Shown here piece after piece: positions 9,751 to 21,460 of a DNA stretch of 64,000 nt. The stretch is from Cylindrodendrum hubeiense. Lineage: Eukaryota; Ascomycota; Sordariomycetes; Hypocreales; Nectriaceae. Position numbers and translations under genes: made by a program. The stretch spans positions 36,945 to 100,944 of the forward strand of contig JAANBB010000116.1 of assembly GCA_014621425.1 (NCBI GenBank), given 5' to 3'. The first letter of the stretch is position 1, and each line of letters starts with the position of its first letter. The notes beneath the pieces are model-generated. The model searched no databases, was not told the origin of the DNA, and saw only the letters and a list, made by a program, of their open reading frames with translations.

Positions 9751-12725
9751 ATGGGATATTCTGGCTCCGACCAATTCTGGCATACTGAGTTGAATCGACT
9801 TCTGCAACCGAATACGTTCGAAGAGGACGTCCCTCCTTTGGTAGGTGACGAAGTTCCAATTTCTCCATCACCCCCTATTACCCTCAAGCCCACCACCAAC
9901 GTAGCCCTTTTTGCTGCTACTAGAAACTTCGTCAAGTGTTCTGGAGATAAGCCAGATCACATCGCCATGGATCACTGGTCTTCGGTTTGCTCTACTCTTT
10001 CATTGGTTAGCCAGGTCTTGAGCATCACATCGCAGCTTAATAAACTGGTCTTGGGGTGCCAGGAAGCTAGCTTGCTTGCAAAAAGGTCAGAGAATCATAA
10101 GAGCGATGTCAGCAAGTTATCGACGGAACTTGCCAATCTCTCTAGCCTGTTAAATACCTTGCAATCTAATGCTGAGACACTAAACAACACCGATCCCCAA
10201 TACATTCATGACCCTAGTCACGAGGGAGCTGCCCCAAGAACATCAATCGCCATGCTTATGAAGCCGGTTACAAAATTTCCGACTACCACCACGTCTCTGT
10301 TGGACAAGCTCCATGGCTTCGAACGGAAACTGTCTTCGCTTCTAGATTCACACACTCTTGAACCGCCCTTTTACGATTTTGGGAATCATATGAAACCAAT
10401 TTTTTGCGAGTCCAAGGTGTTTAACTCGGGAGGGATGGGAAAAGTCTTCCGAGCGAGAATTCACCATGATTCCATGGACTCTTCCAAGGCTGGCTCGAAT
10501 TATTACAGAGACCTTAGACAACATGGCTACTTTGCCGTGAAACAGCTCAAAAGTCGGAATTCTCTCGAATTTTCTCGCGAGTTCAAAGCCCTTAACCGCT
10601 TCACTCGAGAACGCCACCAACATATTGTCCCCCTTTTTGCCTCTTATCGTATGGGAGGCCAGTATCACCTCGTCTTCCCATGGGCTGACAGCGACCTCGC
10701 CATATTTTGGCGCTTGAACCCTCAGCCGCAGACCGACAAGTTTACCATCTCGTGGTCTGCGAAACAGATGTTGGGAATTGCCAGTGCCTTGTCCGTAATC
10801 CATGGGTTCCAGGATGGAACTGAGGAACGGAGATGGTTCGGGGTTCATCACGATGTTAAACCGGGCAACATCTTGTTTTTTTCGGATAAGTTTTCACAGC
10901 CTGTTCTCAAGATCGCCGACTTCGGTTCTACTTGCATCCATACTCGCGACAAGCAGTCCGATCTCCAAACTGAAGATGTTAATCACACGCCGGTATACCG
11001 AGCACCAGAAATAGACTTGCAGTCTAAGGCGACCACGTCGGCCTACGACGTGTGGAGCTTCGGATGTGTCGTTCTTGAAACGTTGACATGGTTAATCCAT
11101 GGAAATCGTGGTCTCGAAAGACTAATCTCGGCTCGGTCGGATCAAAAAGCAAACAGCCTAAATCATGATGCGTTCTTCCGTCTCCAGCGCGATCTTAGCG
11201 GGGGACTCACAGCTCAACTCAAACCCGAGATTCAGCTTGTGAGTCTCCAGATCACCATCCAATGTTGTATATTGATATTAACATATGCAGTGGATTCTTC
11301 ATCTTCAGGACTATACTCACGCGAGTTCCTTCACAAATGACGTGCTCAACCTCGTTCGGGACGAAATGCTTGTGGTCGACAAGCACAAGAGATCCTCATC
11401 GCGAGACATCCGCAAGGCGCTTTCCAAGATATGCGAAATGCTTGACAATGATGAAGCCTACTCCTCCCCTCATGGTGGCTGTGATACGGCCGTCGAATTC
11501 AAGAATCCTCAATTGAACACTGACCGGCCAGACAGGCATCTGGAAATGGTAGGAAACCTATATTCTTTTGCAAATTTCCAGCAATCATGTGATTTCACTC
11601 ACACATAGATAGGCTCTTTCCCTTCAAACTCCACCATCTTCAACAAGGGGTCCCTCGCTAACGATTGACGGATCCCAGGTCTTTTCGAACCAACATGCCG
11701 GCAAGAAACGACGACTAGGCAGAGATGTAGATATCAGTTACTACTCAGTTCCGGCGACAGAAAATCTCCACGGTGGTGACTCCCAAAACGAAGCGAAGCT
11801 GCGACAAAAGTTTGCTTGCCCTTTTTATAAAGCTGGCATCATCGCTTCCGAGTATAGTCGAGCATGCAAAGGTCCTGGCTGGGCTGACTTCCATAGACTG
11901 AAGTGTGTATAACTTACAAGGTTTGCACTACTAGTACACAATAGCTGACCATAATTAACAGGGAGCATATTCTTCGATGCCACACTCCCGACAAGTATAA
12001 GAACGAACGGTTCTGTAGGCGATGCGATGAAGGATTCGACACTGAGGAGCTATTCATGAAGCATCAATGCCAGGATCCCCCTTGTATCATCAAAGAGCCT
12101 GAGATCATATACGGCAAAATGACCAGGGAACAAGCCATCAATCTACGATCCACAAAAAGAAAGTCAACCAAGGTTTCTGATGAAGACAGATGGTTTGATA
12201 TATTTCGAAGCATTAATGAGGATTGCGATCCCAATATCGACAATATTTCGCCATGTAAGTACGAAGCCGTTTTCATCTTACTACATCTTCTCACTGCTAA
12301 CGTGGCATGTCTATGGAGACCATGAAACCACAGTGTCCACTTTGGACACACTGAGCACGCAGAGCCCAACTGGAATTTCCCAGTACAAGAATTATCTCCG
12401 CCAGCCATTGACTGGGGGTGCACTGCAGGAGCTGGCAGCCGATTTCGGAGAAAGCTTTGGTATCTCAGACCCAGAGGTTTGCAGAGCAATGGCAGCTAAG
12501 CTCCGCAATTTCCAGCTCAAAGATCTCCAGAAATTTGACGAAAACCAGCTAAAGCCTGCATATACTTACGAAATTCCGCTGAGCAACAGCAATGAGAAGG
12601 CTGAGGTCGTTGGAAGCAGCAGCTTGCAAACCCCTGGCCCGGGTGTCAATTTGAGTCAGCTTCTCGTCGATTATGATAACGAGGAGGTACCTGCCAACCT
12701 GTGGTCTCTTTCAGACAATATCTAG
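9751..12725 (+). CDS. Protein kinase fused to Cys/His-rich C-terminal domain
   Basis: Exons 9751-11238, 11291-11548, 11613-11902, 11962-12254 and 12319-12725 splice to an intact frame of 911 residues. An internal ATG at 9967 (MDHWSS, good context) would give 839. After a helical N-terminal region (about residues 75-170, like the leading domains of fungal NLR-type proteins) comes a Ser/Thr kinase: glycine loop SGGMGKVFRAR at about 226, the catalytic Lys in FAVKQLK, HHDVKPGN at about 366 (His replaces the usual Arg of HRD), ADFG at about 389, and an APE motif. The C-terminal third has CPFYKAG...C..HILRCH near 651-690 and CRRCDEGFDTEELFMKHQC near 698-716, resembling paired C2H2-type fingers. The kinase looks active apart from the non-RD loop. 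The role is unknown; a signalling or self/non-self function is only a guess from the architecture. Confidence 0.75.
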
Positions 12726-14646
12726 GAGCGTTGCCCGATGTATTGGTTCGTCTAAGATCATGAGGGCTTTCTTTTTAGCTACAGTCTCTACTTAAATGTC
12801 ATTGCTTGTCTCGTCTCTCAACTTTTCCATCTTGCCCGAACTCCTATGCTCTTCTAATCTAGCAATGCTGGGTATTCCTTCTCTCCCGTCGTGGAAGTGC
12901 GGACAGGTCTCCGAAAATTATTCTTATTTTCCACCCAGCTCACAGCGTCCAAGCATATATGAGCAGATCTCATTCGTTGGTCACCCAATTGAGACCCCGC
13001 TTAGATGGGCTGAAGTGCCAGACCTGCAGGCGGACAGCAATTGCAGAATCCTGGCTGGAACTATGATGAGTTCCATATAGATACTAGCCTCCATTGCACG
13101 CAGATGTTCTGAAAACTCAAGACAGAGTTCCGCCGGTGATCAAGTCGTCGTTATAGGCTCATTTGAAATGAACAACATACGAGCGGCTCGATGAATGACT
13201 TAAACGCGGGACTTATTAACGGCAAGTCAGGAAATCAGGCTCTGGGAAAAGAGTCCAAAGAAACAAGACAAAGCGGCAAGCAGAATGGATTAGAAACCGC
13301 CTCATTGGTGGTCAACCGGGTCTACGACCGGGCCTGACGAATAGCGTGTCTCAATCTAACAAAATTAAGTGAAAAGTTATGTCATGATGTGCAAGTCTAG
13401 CACGTACTTTGCGATATAGGCTGATCAAAGTGCAAGTCTTGTTGTCTGTAATCTAAGGGTACATAATAAAGTAACGAATTGAGATGAATAATGACGCGCT
13501 GTGGCGTGCAGGGGATGGTGGACAATCCTGCCCCAGGCCAACTTGTCTCACCTTTTTGTGTTGGCTACTCAGCCGTACCAGCATCAGCCTCCAACTTTCG
13601 GGTACTACGCTGTGGCCACAACTTCCATCTCCAATAGCATCGATATCGAAAAGGCCAGGATGGATCAGAGATATGAAGACGTAGCTCCCAGAGCGGACGA
13701 GAATATCGCTCAACCTTATTCTTCACCATTTTTCAATGCGTGGTAAATGAATACAAGACAGACTAGAAATCACAACACACCCAAAAAGCAGATTGGTAGT
13801 TACCGTAGTGGTGATGCGTCTGCAACAGCAAGGACGGTGGAGACTAAGGACAATAAAAATGAACAAAATAAACAAGAGCGATAGACACTACTCACGGTAT
13901 TATCTGGTCAAGTCATTCATCAAAAACGAGCCACAAGTTAATGCTTCTATCATGGCTGCGATAATGATTGCGATTGCAATGATGACCGCAATGGTGAGTG
14001 ATGAAGGGGAACAGTCTACACTACTTTGCCCAAACCTTCCCCATTCGTCTCAACTAATGACCGATTGAGTTGAATCAATAGCCCCAAATCAAGGCGGAAC
14101 TTCCTGTTGAAGGCGGACCGTCGTGCCTGCCTCCATTCTGACAAAAGCAAGAAATACAATAGGGCCTTATCCTCCAAGTACAAAGATCCTTGACACACTG
14201 CTTAGCTTTCAATAGCTTTTAATACAACGCGCATTGCTTTAACTATACTCAATCCCAACAATGCTGTTCTTAACCGCTTCTTATTATATATCCAAGAGTC
14301 GTTTGCATAAGCAGTGAAACAAACCCCCTGCCTTCGATGTCCCGTCACAGAAACACTGCTATTTCCACAACTTACCACGGCTCAACGCCAATAAGGGAAT
14401 TCAATTTCCAGCAGCCATTGGCTCTTTTCCCCTCAAGTTATCCTTTTATTGGCCCAGATATTTTTAGATCTAGAAGGGAGGAACTATATGCTGCAATCGG
14501 TGGGACAGCCTGAAGCGCTGTGGCTAAAGCCAAGGAAGTCATACACAACCCCCTGCATTATCAGGCTGAGAGCACTTCGGTTTCTTTTTAAAAATCAGGC
14601 TGTGGGTGCGGCTTCAGCAAGTACTTGAGCCCCTGGCTATCTGGCC
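12726..14646. other. Intergenic, no firm gene
   Basis: About 1.9 kb between the kinase-fusion gene and the alpha-kinase relic. Short ORFs at 12796-13080 and 13501-13746 are open but have no recognisable domain. The second, ending PYSSPFFNAW, could be a terminal exon of an unidentified gene. The stretch 13750-14640 is AT-rich with nothing I can identify. Confidence 0.4.
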
Positions 14647-17476
14647 ATGAGCTCCTATCTTCCTCTCTCAACATTGCCACCAACTGAAAGCTTCACGATG
14701 ACCTCCCGCACACCTGCCCCCGGCCCTGAGTCGATCTCCCGGTTAAGCACCTCCACACCGGAGATGCAAGAGCTAGCCCTGAAGATGCTACACTCCTCGG
14801 TTGGTTCACGCTCTGCCTCACACCGGCCCGCCCCCACCCCTGAGTCGATCTCCCGGTCGAGCGCCTCCCAAGGGGAGATACAGGCGCTTGCTCGTACAAT
14901 GATGCACTCCTCGGGCCATCCACGCTCGTCTTCCTCTCTTGCACGGAAACCCAGCTCGTCTATCGATATTTACTCTCTACTAGGTGACCAGCCCTACTCG
15001 GATTCCACCACTCGCCGGGCTTTGCTGCCTGCCGGGGCCGCCTCTTCCGCCTCAGCCTCTTCCGTCCACCCCGCCGAGCGTCGTAGTCTGGAAGAGATGG
15101 AGCGTGAAAACAAGAAGCGGATCGAGATGCGCCTAAAGTGAGAGGGCGAAGCCACCCCGTCTGCTGTGGAGGCCGAAGTTCGACTGATCCGCCTTCGGAA
15201 TCAGGGCAATCACGCCCACGCCAATGTGGGCACCTCTTCAATCGTCGGCATCTTCAAGAACACCTGCTCCACCGACCTTCTCTTCCTCATTGACACTACC
15301 GGACCCATGCAGCCCTATATCGAGGCGGCCAAGAGCCAGGTTATCAGCATCATGAAGGACATCAATACCGCCTTCTTCCACAAGGCCGTCGTCCGCATGG
15401 CTGTTGTGGGCTACAAGGACCATGGCGACAGACCGCACATCCAGTATCTCGACTTCACCCCTGATGCCGACAAGGTCTGCTCCTTTTTAAACACTCTCAT
15501 CGCCACAGGAGGCAACGACCTCCCTGAGGACGTCCTAGGCGGTCTCCAGCAGGCCCTCAAGGCCTCCTGGAAACATCCAACTCGCTGTATTATCCACGTT
15601 ACCGACGCACCGCCCCATGGACGTACCTTACATGACTTCAGCGACGAAGATGACAGATTCCCTAACCCTGGCAACGAGCCTCACTGCCTCACACATGGCG
15701 CATTTCTCGCACAGATGATCAACTTCAGCATCAACTATGCTCTTCTTCGCATCAACGGCTCTACCGACCGCATGGCCTATTCCTTCTTCGAGGCATACGC
15801 TGCCCTCTCCCCCGACAGCAGACTTCACAATTCCAACACATACTACTCCGCCGCAGTTCGTTTATGTGGCACCTCCAACGCTGGCTTCCAGGGCTGGTCC
15901 TTGTCCAGCAAGCGGGCTCAGCACAGTCCTCAGTTTGAGGAGCTGAACCTCGGAACATCTTATCACCACCTACGGCATCTGGTTGTCAAGATTGTCACCA
16001 CCTCTGCCTCTCGTTCTGCCACCCTCACAACCTCTGTCAGAGGGGTGGGAGAGGGAAGCGTCCTGAGAAGCCGCACAATGCCCTCTCGATGATCCACGAG
16101 CTATCGGATGAAGACGACGACTCTAAAGTTATCCTGGAAACCACCTCGCCTCAGTGGGACACTCCGGGCTGGCTCAATGAGGTCCTCGAGTGCGAGGCCT
16201 TCTCAACCGACGTGGTGGCACACAATAACAGCATGCTCGATCAGATGATGGTCCGGGATGACAACATCAATATCAATACGACCGATCTCATTGTGCACAA
16301 GCGAAGCTGGCCGTTTGCCCAAGGTGCCATGCGTGTGGCTGCGTACGCCCGCTCAGACGCCTCCCGCAACCGGCTTGTGGTCAAGTCCTATAAGCGCAAG
16401 GGAAGTAAATTCACCGACTTAATCGAGGATATGCGCCGCCAGGCCCTATGCAAGGCCTTCGCGCTTGAGTTCAATGCGATGCTGGCCGAAAAGTATTCGC
16501 TCGACTTCATCGTCGTCACTTGCCTTCAACCGAAGTCGGGAGCTGCCAAGACTGGCGAGTGTCTCTCCCTCGGGCCCCTGATCGAGGGGGGCGAATATGT
16601 CAAGTACAACTCAAACGGTGGTTGGGTCAACGAATCCGAACCATCCAACCCGTTATTCATGGCCACCCAAGCATTCTCCCATTTCACGTTCGAGCGGTCC
16701 CTGGGCCGCTTTTTGGTCAGCGACTTGCAGGGTGTGGGCCACGTCCTGACCGATCCCGCTGTCCACACTCGTGACCCAAGTCGCTTCCCACTCGTACATA
16801 CTAACCTCCATTATGAAGGCTTCATGTTCTTCTTCGCCACCCACAATTGCAACGGAGTCTGCAAACAGCTTGGCCTCAAGAGTAATGCTGAGATGTTCCT
16901 ATCGGTCAAGTTCGAGTTCAGGAAAGTCTGGCCAGACGAGATGGAGGCCGCCAACATGATGATCTGTTGCCCCAACAAACTGTGCAGCAAAATCGTGCGG
17001 ATGACCAATGCCAAGACCTCTGAAGAGTTCCCTGGTTACCGCTGGTGCGACGAGTGCTGGGGCGAGCTTCTCTGGTCGACGACGAAGAATATCTGCACCG
17101 CTCGCGGCCCTCTCCACGAGTTCAAGCTGTCTCGCTTCTTTTATGTCTCAAGGCCAGATATTGCCGCGCTTCTGCCCCAAGCACCGCCATGGTGCCGCTA
17201 CCGGTACGGTCGGCCCGACCGTCAGCGCCTCAAAAACCCCAGATTGTCGGTTCGGTGCCAGTTGCACCTCCATGGAATGCCAGTTCCTACATCCCACACC
17301 TCCTTGTGACCTTGGCTCCACCTGTACCAAGTTAGATTGTACCCTCCGGCATCCCAATGCCGTTTGTCGGTACAAGACCAAATATACCAATTCGAGATGC
17401 CCGTTCAGGCATCCTGGCATTGTCGTTTTGGCTCAGAATGCATCAACCTGAAATGCCTTACAAGCACCCCGAGTGA
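14647..17476 (+). pseudogene. vWA / alpha-kinase / CCCH-finger protein, disrupted
   Basis: The parts of one large gene appear in order but not in one frame. The N-terminus has two copies of a roughly 32-residue Ser/Pro-rich repeat (ESISR...MLHSS). A von Willebrand A domain follows from about 15240, with MIDAS-like DTTGPM. An alpha-kinase (MHCK/EF2K type) spans about 16290-17120, with QGAMR, VVKSYKRKG, FSHFTFERSLGRFLVSDLQG and NLHYEGF...CNGVCKQLGL. The end holds four Nab2-like fingers, C-X5-C-X4-C-X3-H-P; the third has Tyr for the second Cys. Breaks: an in-frame TGA at 15139-15141, and frame changes near 16041-16055 (a G-rich run), 17170-17230, about 17420 and about 17460. No short intron explains all of them. 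The architecture recalls Dictyostelium VwkA with added RNA-binding-type fingers. It is probably a recent pseudogene; sequencing errors are the alternative. Confidence 0.7.
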
Positions 17477-18510
17477 AGCTAACTGTCATCGGTACCATAA
17501 CTGGTACCATAGATCTTAGATTTCCTTCTTCTTTTAAAGAGACTCTATTCAAAGCACCATCATTTTCCCAAAGTCCTTAGAAACTCTCGTACTCGAATTG
17601 AAAATATTCTCATTGGGTATTGGCGAATGATCTAATTTGCTTTGAAATGATGTGAATGACTTGTGTGACCTTGACATCCGTATCTTCCAAATCTTAAGTT
17701 AGAATCGGTACTGCTAAGAGCACGCCGCTCGTTCCGATACAAGATCAACCATCTCGTTGAAGGCACATTTCTGGATAGGGGAGTCCCATACCAATTCCTG
17801 ATTGTGGGTTTATTCCCTGGCTCGAAGCTCCGAAGATGAAGAAAGGCTTCATGTTGAAGGCAACTCGCACTCATCGTCATCAAAATTAAGAAATTCTCTT
17901 AACGCTGGTATTCCCCAGACTCACTATCCCTAACACAACCGTATTTTCTTTAACCTGTTTTGTATACATTTAGTGATCGAAATTAAGCATCACATTCCAT
18001 CACTAAGCGGTGGCAATGTACCTGTAGACTCGGATCTCAGAGGCAAAAGTGCAAAACATCACGTGGGTGACTTACAGAACCAGGCACATACAACTGACTC
18101 AATTTCGGTGCCCAATGCTAGTCTTACTCCTTCAGCTTCTCAGCATCCTAAGTCTTGGGGTGGATCTGGGTATAGAGCTGCAATGAGGGTCCCGTTTACC
18201 TTATGCTGATGGATTATAAGGATGGGTGAATCTTCATTGTTTTATTAGAGGTTAAATGCAGGGACTGGTGATTTAGTTCACAGGGCATGTGAAAGAGTCT
18301 TCAAGAAAAACGTTATTGGCTGGGCACACCCTCAGCCGGACTGCTAGATTTGCTCGTGGTCTAAGTGTGATGGTTGGGCTTATGTATCCTGAGATGTCGA
18401 GTCGTGACTGATGACTCCATTCCAGCAAAAGCAAGGCTTATAATTTAATGAGGCCTTGTAGCCCAGAGTCGAAAGACCTTGACTCAAGTGTCAAAAAAGC
18501 AAAAAAGAAA
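17477..18510. other. Intergenic, no gene seen
   Basis: About 1 kb between the alpha-kinase relic and the tRNA-Leu genes. It contains only short ORFs without recognisable features. Confidence 0.5.
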
Positions 18511-18615
18511 TGACTTCCTTGGGATTCGAACCCAAGCCTCTTACGAGACTGCGAATTGTAATGAGTTGACTAGTCAACCTGAACACAGCGCCTTAGACCG
18601 CTCGGCCAGAAAGCC
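18511..18615 (-). tRNA. tRNA-Leu(CAG), intron-containing, copy 1
   Basis: Folds as a leucine tRNA: acceptor GGCTTTC/GGAAGTC (two G-U pairs), D arm GCC...GGC, anticodon stem CTGTG/CGCAG around loop TTCAGGT with anticodon CAG, a long variable arm (CTC-GTAA-GAG), T arm TTGGG-TTCGAAT-CCCAA and discriminator A. A 23-nt intron follows position 37, the normal place, and starts with the perfect 12-bp palindrome TTGACTAGTCAA. The mature tRNA would be 82 nt before CCA addition. It is identical, intron included, to the copies at 19182 and 20998. A T-rich terminator (TTTCTTTTTT) follows on the minus strand. Confidence 0.95.
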
Positions 18616-19181
18616 CTTTTAATGGATGAAATTCGTGACCTTATTACACATTATGTTGTGCTGACCAGAGCCCTTGGCCGGCATCGTGCCGATTGGCCCG
18701 CTTTCCATCACATGCATCCGACAGACTGATGCAGACGATCCTGGACCCTTTCGCATTTTAGGGTTGCAAAGTTGGATCTTCTGTGACTCACCATTTGTGC
18801 ATAAATTGTATCTGAGCCCTGTGGAGGCTTTCGCAGCCAGGTTGAAAATTATAGCGACAAATCCTCATTAACAAGCAATAGCGGATAACACTTCTCGTGT
18901 GAGGTGTCGTTTCTTAGTGATACCAGCCACTTAAAAGGTAGGTTTGAGCTTAGCAACTAGTATCCCTTCGAGAACGACTACTTTAAAAAGCCATGTCGCT
19001 TCCATATTATACAGATTCCCTTTAACAACGCCTACATTATATAGTTCCTCGGCTTTCTTTTCATCAACTCGCGGACGTGGCCAAGGCCAGAAAGGTGAAC
19101 AAGTGGGAACCCGCTTGCTGGCTAGTGGAGCTGTGTAGGGTCTTGTACCGATAATTCACGCAAGGTTTTCATCAAACAATA
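18616..19181. other. Spacer between inverted tRNA copies
   Basis: 566 bases separating two identical tRNA-Leu genes in head-to-head (divergent) orientation. No gene is seen. The identical 105-bp copies form an inverted repeat around this spacer. Confidence 0.6.
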
Positions 19182-19286
19182 GGCTTTCTGGCCGAGCGGT
19201 CTAAGGCGCTGTGTTCAGGTTGACTAGTCAACTCATTACAATTCGCAGTCTCGTAAGAGGCTTGGGTTCGAATCCCAAGGAAGTCA
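19182..19286 (+). tRNA. tRNA-Leu(CAG), intron-containing, copy 2
   Basis: Identical over all 105 bases, including the 23-nt intron, to the minus-strand copy at 18511-18615 and the plus-strand copy at 20998-21102. Its flanks differ from those of the other two, apart from a T-rich tract about 15 bases downstream that could act as the Pol III terminator. Confidence 0.95.
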
Positions 19287-19931
19287 ACCTATTCATCCAT
19301 TTCTTTTTTAGCATTTCAACATCTTTTTGCCGGCTTGTCGAATTCTTGCGTCGGAAATCCGCCTGTGCGACGATTTTCCGTTGGGCGTGGGCGTTTGTGG
19401 CCCGTGCCCCTCCTCTTTTTTCCCTTTTTTTTCTCCTTAGGTCACCCCCATGGAATGACGGACTTCTCTGTCCACTTTGGAGCCTCTGTTTAAAAAGAAA
19501 TGGGCACGTACTAGCTTTCGCATTTTATCTAGGTGTGTCTTAGGTATGGTGACCTTTTTTTTTGGGAGCTTAGAGTATATACAAATTTCCGTTGTTTGCC
19601 GACAGTCCCAGTTCTGAGAATCTTACTTTGACTTACATCACCAACCTGCACGCGGATTCTATCTCAGTCATCCTTCCATGTTAAACGTATTTTTATCCAC
19701 TTTGACTTGTTGCCACTTTGTAGCCCTTCATACTTCACTCAATTCGTTCTGTAATAAGGCCGAATGAACCCTGTTACAAAATCCCCCTCTTCCACGACTG
19801 GAAATGCCAGCAGTTTGGTGACCAGTCATCGGTCTAGGGTATTCTCTTTTGGAGAGAGCATCGAGGAGAAGGCCACTATCCTGAACCCCGTGTAATGAGC
19901 AATACGCCCGCTGGAGTCCAACCAATCAGAT

Positions 19932-20039
19932 GGTACTTTGGCCGAGCGGTCTAAGGCGCTGTGTTCAGGTATATGGGTTGTCCCACATTGCCACTTCGCA
20001 GTCTAGTAATAGGCGAGGGTTCGAATCCCTCAGGTATCA
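19932..20039 (+). tRNA. tRNA-Leu(CAG), divergent isodecoder with a different intron
   Basis: Same D arm and anticodon arm (anticodon CAG) as its three neighbours, but with a different acceptor (GGTACTT/AGGTATC), a different T stem (GAGGG/CCCTC), a changed variable arm and an unrelated intron of about 26 nt. All changed stem positions remain paired, so this is a functional-looking isodecoder, not a decayed copy. A T-rich terminator (TTTCTTTTT) follows directly. Confidence 0.93.
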
Positions 20040-20997
20040 GTTTCTTTTTCTCGGTTCTGGCTAATGCCCTACCTTTTTGTTACAACCTCATTTATCGTTC
20101 TACAGCTATCTTGTACCACCTTAGACAGAGGCTTTCCCCGCCGGTTCGAAGGCAGGCAATCATGGTCAAGTGCTGCAACACTCGTCGGACGGTCAGAATT
20201 TGACGGTGGAGTCAGGTCGCTCGGTGGTTGTGGATGCTTTGGCGTGGAGTCTCCGCTAGTCACGTTTTTCCACTTATGAATGAATGCTTGAAGACCCATC
20301 CGCTAGCCTAAATACCAGTACGGGGGCTCTCCCTTGTGAACTTCACTGCAGTGGCTATGGCGTAGCTACAACGATTGGGATATTTAGTCTGACGTTCAGG
20401 GTTGATCAGTAGGTGTTTCTGAATTCAGTGAGCGGCGGAATGAGAGGCGTAGTCTTCATCAAGGGAATCGACGATACTAGCAACTGCGCTTGTACATAAG
20501 GCAGATAAACGGCTGGGGATGACAAGAAGATAAATTCCTATGTCGCGCTGTGAATCAGCTAGCCATTGTGGTGTAGGCCAACATGTCGGTACTTTATGTA
20601 ATGTTCAGTAAAAGGTCGGGTAAGCCACTTCACCTAATTCTCAAGTGTATGTGGGAGGTGAAAAACATGTTGTTGATTGACTAACAAGCTAATCAGGCGA
20701 AAGGGAGCATAGGTTGAGCTTGACTTGGAAGCTGGTTGATCTGGCTGGGTGGCTCCAAAGCTGGCTACTCTGTCTTGTGAGATAATCTTGTACTGCTCTC
20801 TAACTCGACTCTCATAGTAAATTGCAGGTGATATACATGATTTAGTGTAAAGCATGCCGCAAATCTGTTCCCGGATCTCAATATGAGAAAGGTTTGGTCG
20901 ACTTGGATGATTTCATCTTGGCATGGTTGGAGGTCCCTGTGGGTTGGTGAGGCATTTATATATCGTAATTTGGAGACCGCAATTCATCAATTAAAAG
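20040..20997. other. Spacer within the tRNA-Leu cluster
   Basis: About 960 bases between the third and fourth tRNA-Leu genes. No further tRNA, 5S gene or credible ORF is seen. Confidence 0.5.
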
Positions 20998-21102
20998 GGC
21001 TTTCTGGCCGAGCGGTCTAAGGCGCTGTGTTCAGGTTGACTAGTCAACTCATTACAATTCGCAGTCTCGTAAGAGGCTTGGGTTCGAATCCCAAGGAAGT
21101 CA
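20998..21102 (+). tRNA. tRNA-Leu(CAG), intron-containing, copy 4
   Basis: Identical to copies 1 and 2 over 105 bases. It also shares flanking sequence with copy 1: about 20 bases upstream (CATCAATTAAAAG versus CATCCATTAAAAG) and the downstream tract TCATTTCTTTTT. Copies 1 and 4 therefore look like a duplication that included flanks, with inversion. The downstream T run serves as the terminator. Confidence 0.95.
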
Positions 21103-21460
21103 TTTCTTTTTGCTCTTTTTGAGCTTCCACTCGCTTCCTGTGTGTGAATAGTGTCCGACCAAACATTTAAATTGCTTCTTTTTTCAGAGTCGTAGAAGTC
21201 TCTTCCGCCTTATCTATCCAAGCATCCTCTGATTTGATCCGAGTCTTTTGCTCAACAGCTATCTCACACGGGCCGCCGTGGTAATACGTCATCGCGACCT
21301 CCGACAACGCCGAGAGCTAATTTGCCAATCTCCCTTGCAATGTTCATAATAGCCGCATCTGTCATAAAACATACTGGTTGGGCATTGTTCGAACAGGAGT
21401 TTACCTAATTGTTAACTTCACAGTGTTCATTTCAGAATATCACCGATTTGGCCTCCTCAA

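Noticed and set aside
16041..16060. Intron to explain the frame change in the alpha-kinase gene
   Set aside because: No GT...AG pair of plausible length joins the vWA frame to the kinase frame here; a one-base loss in the G run is simpler.
18511..21102. Possible CRISPR-like or transposon repeat because of identical 105-bp units
   Set aside because: Each unit folds as a complete tRNA-Leu with a canonical intron position, which accounts for the repetition.
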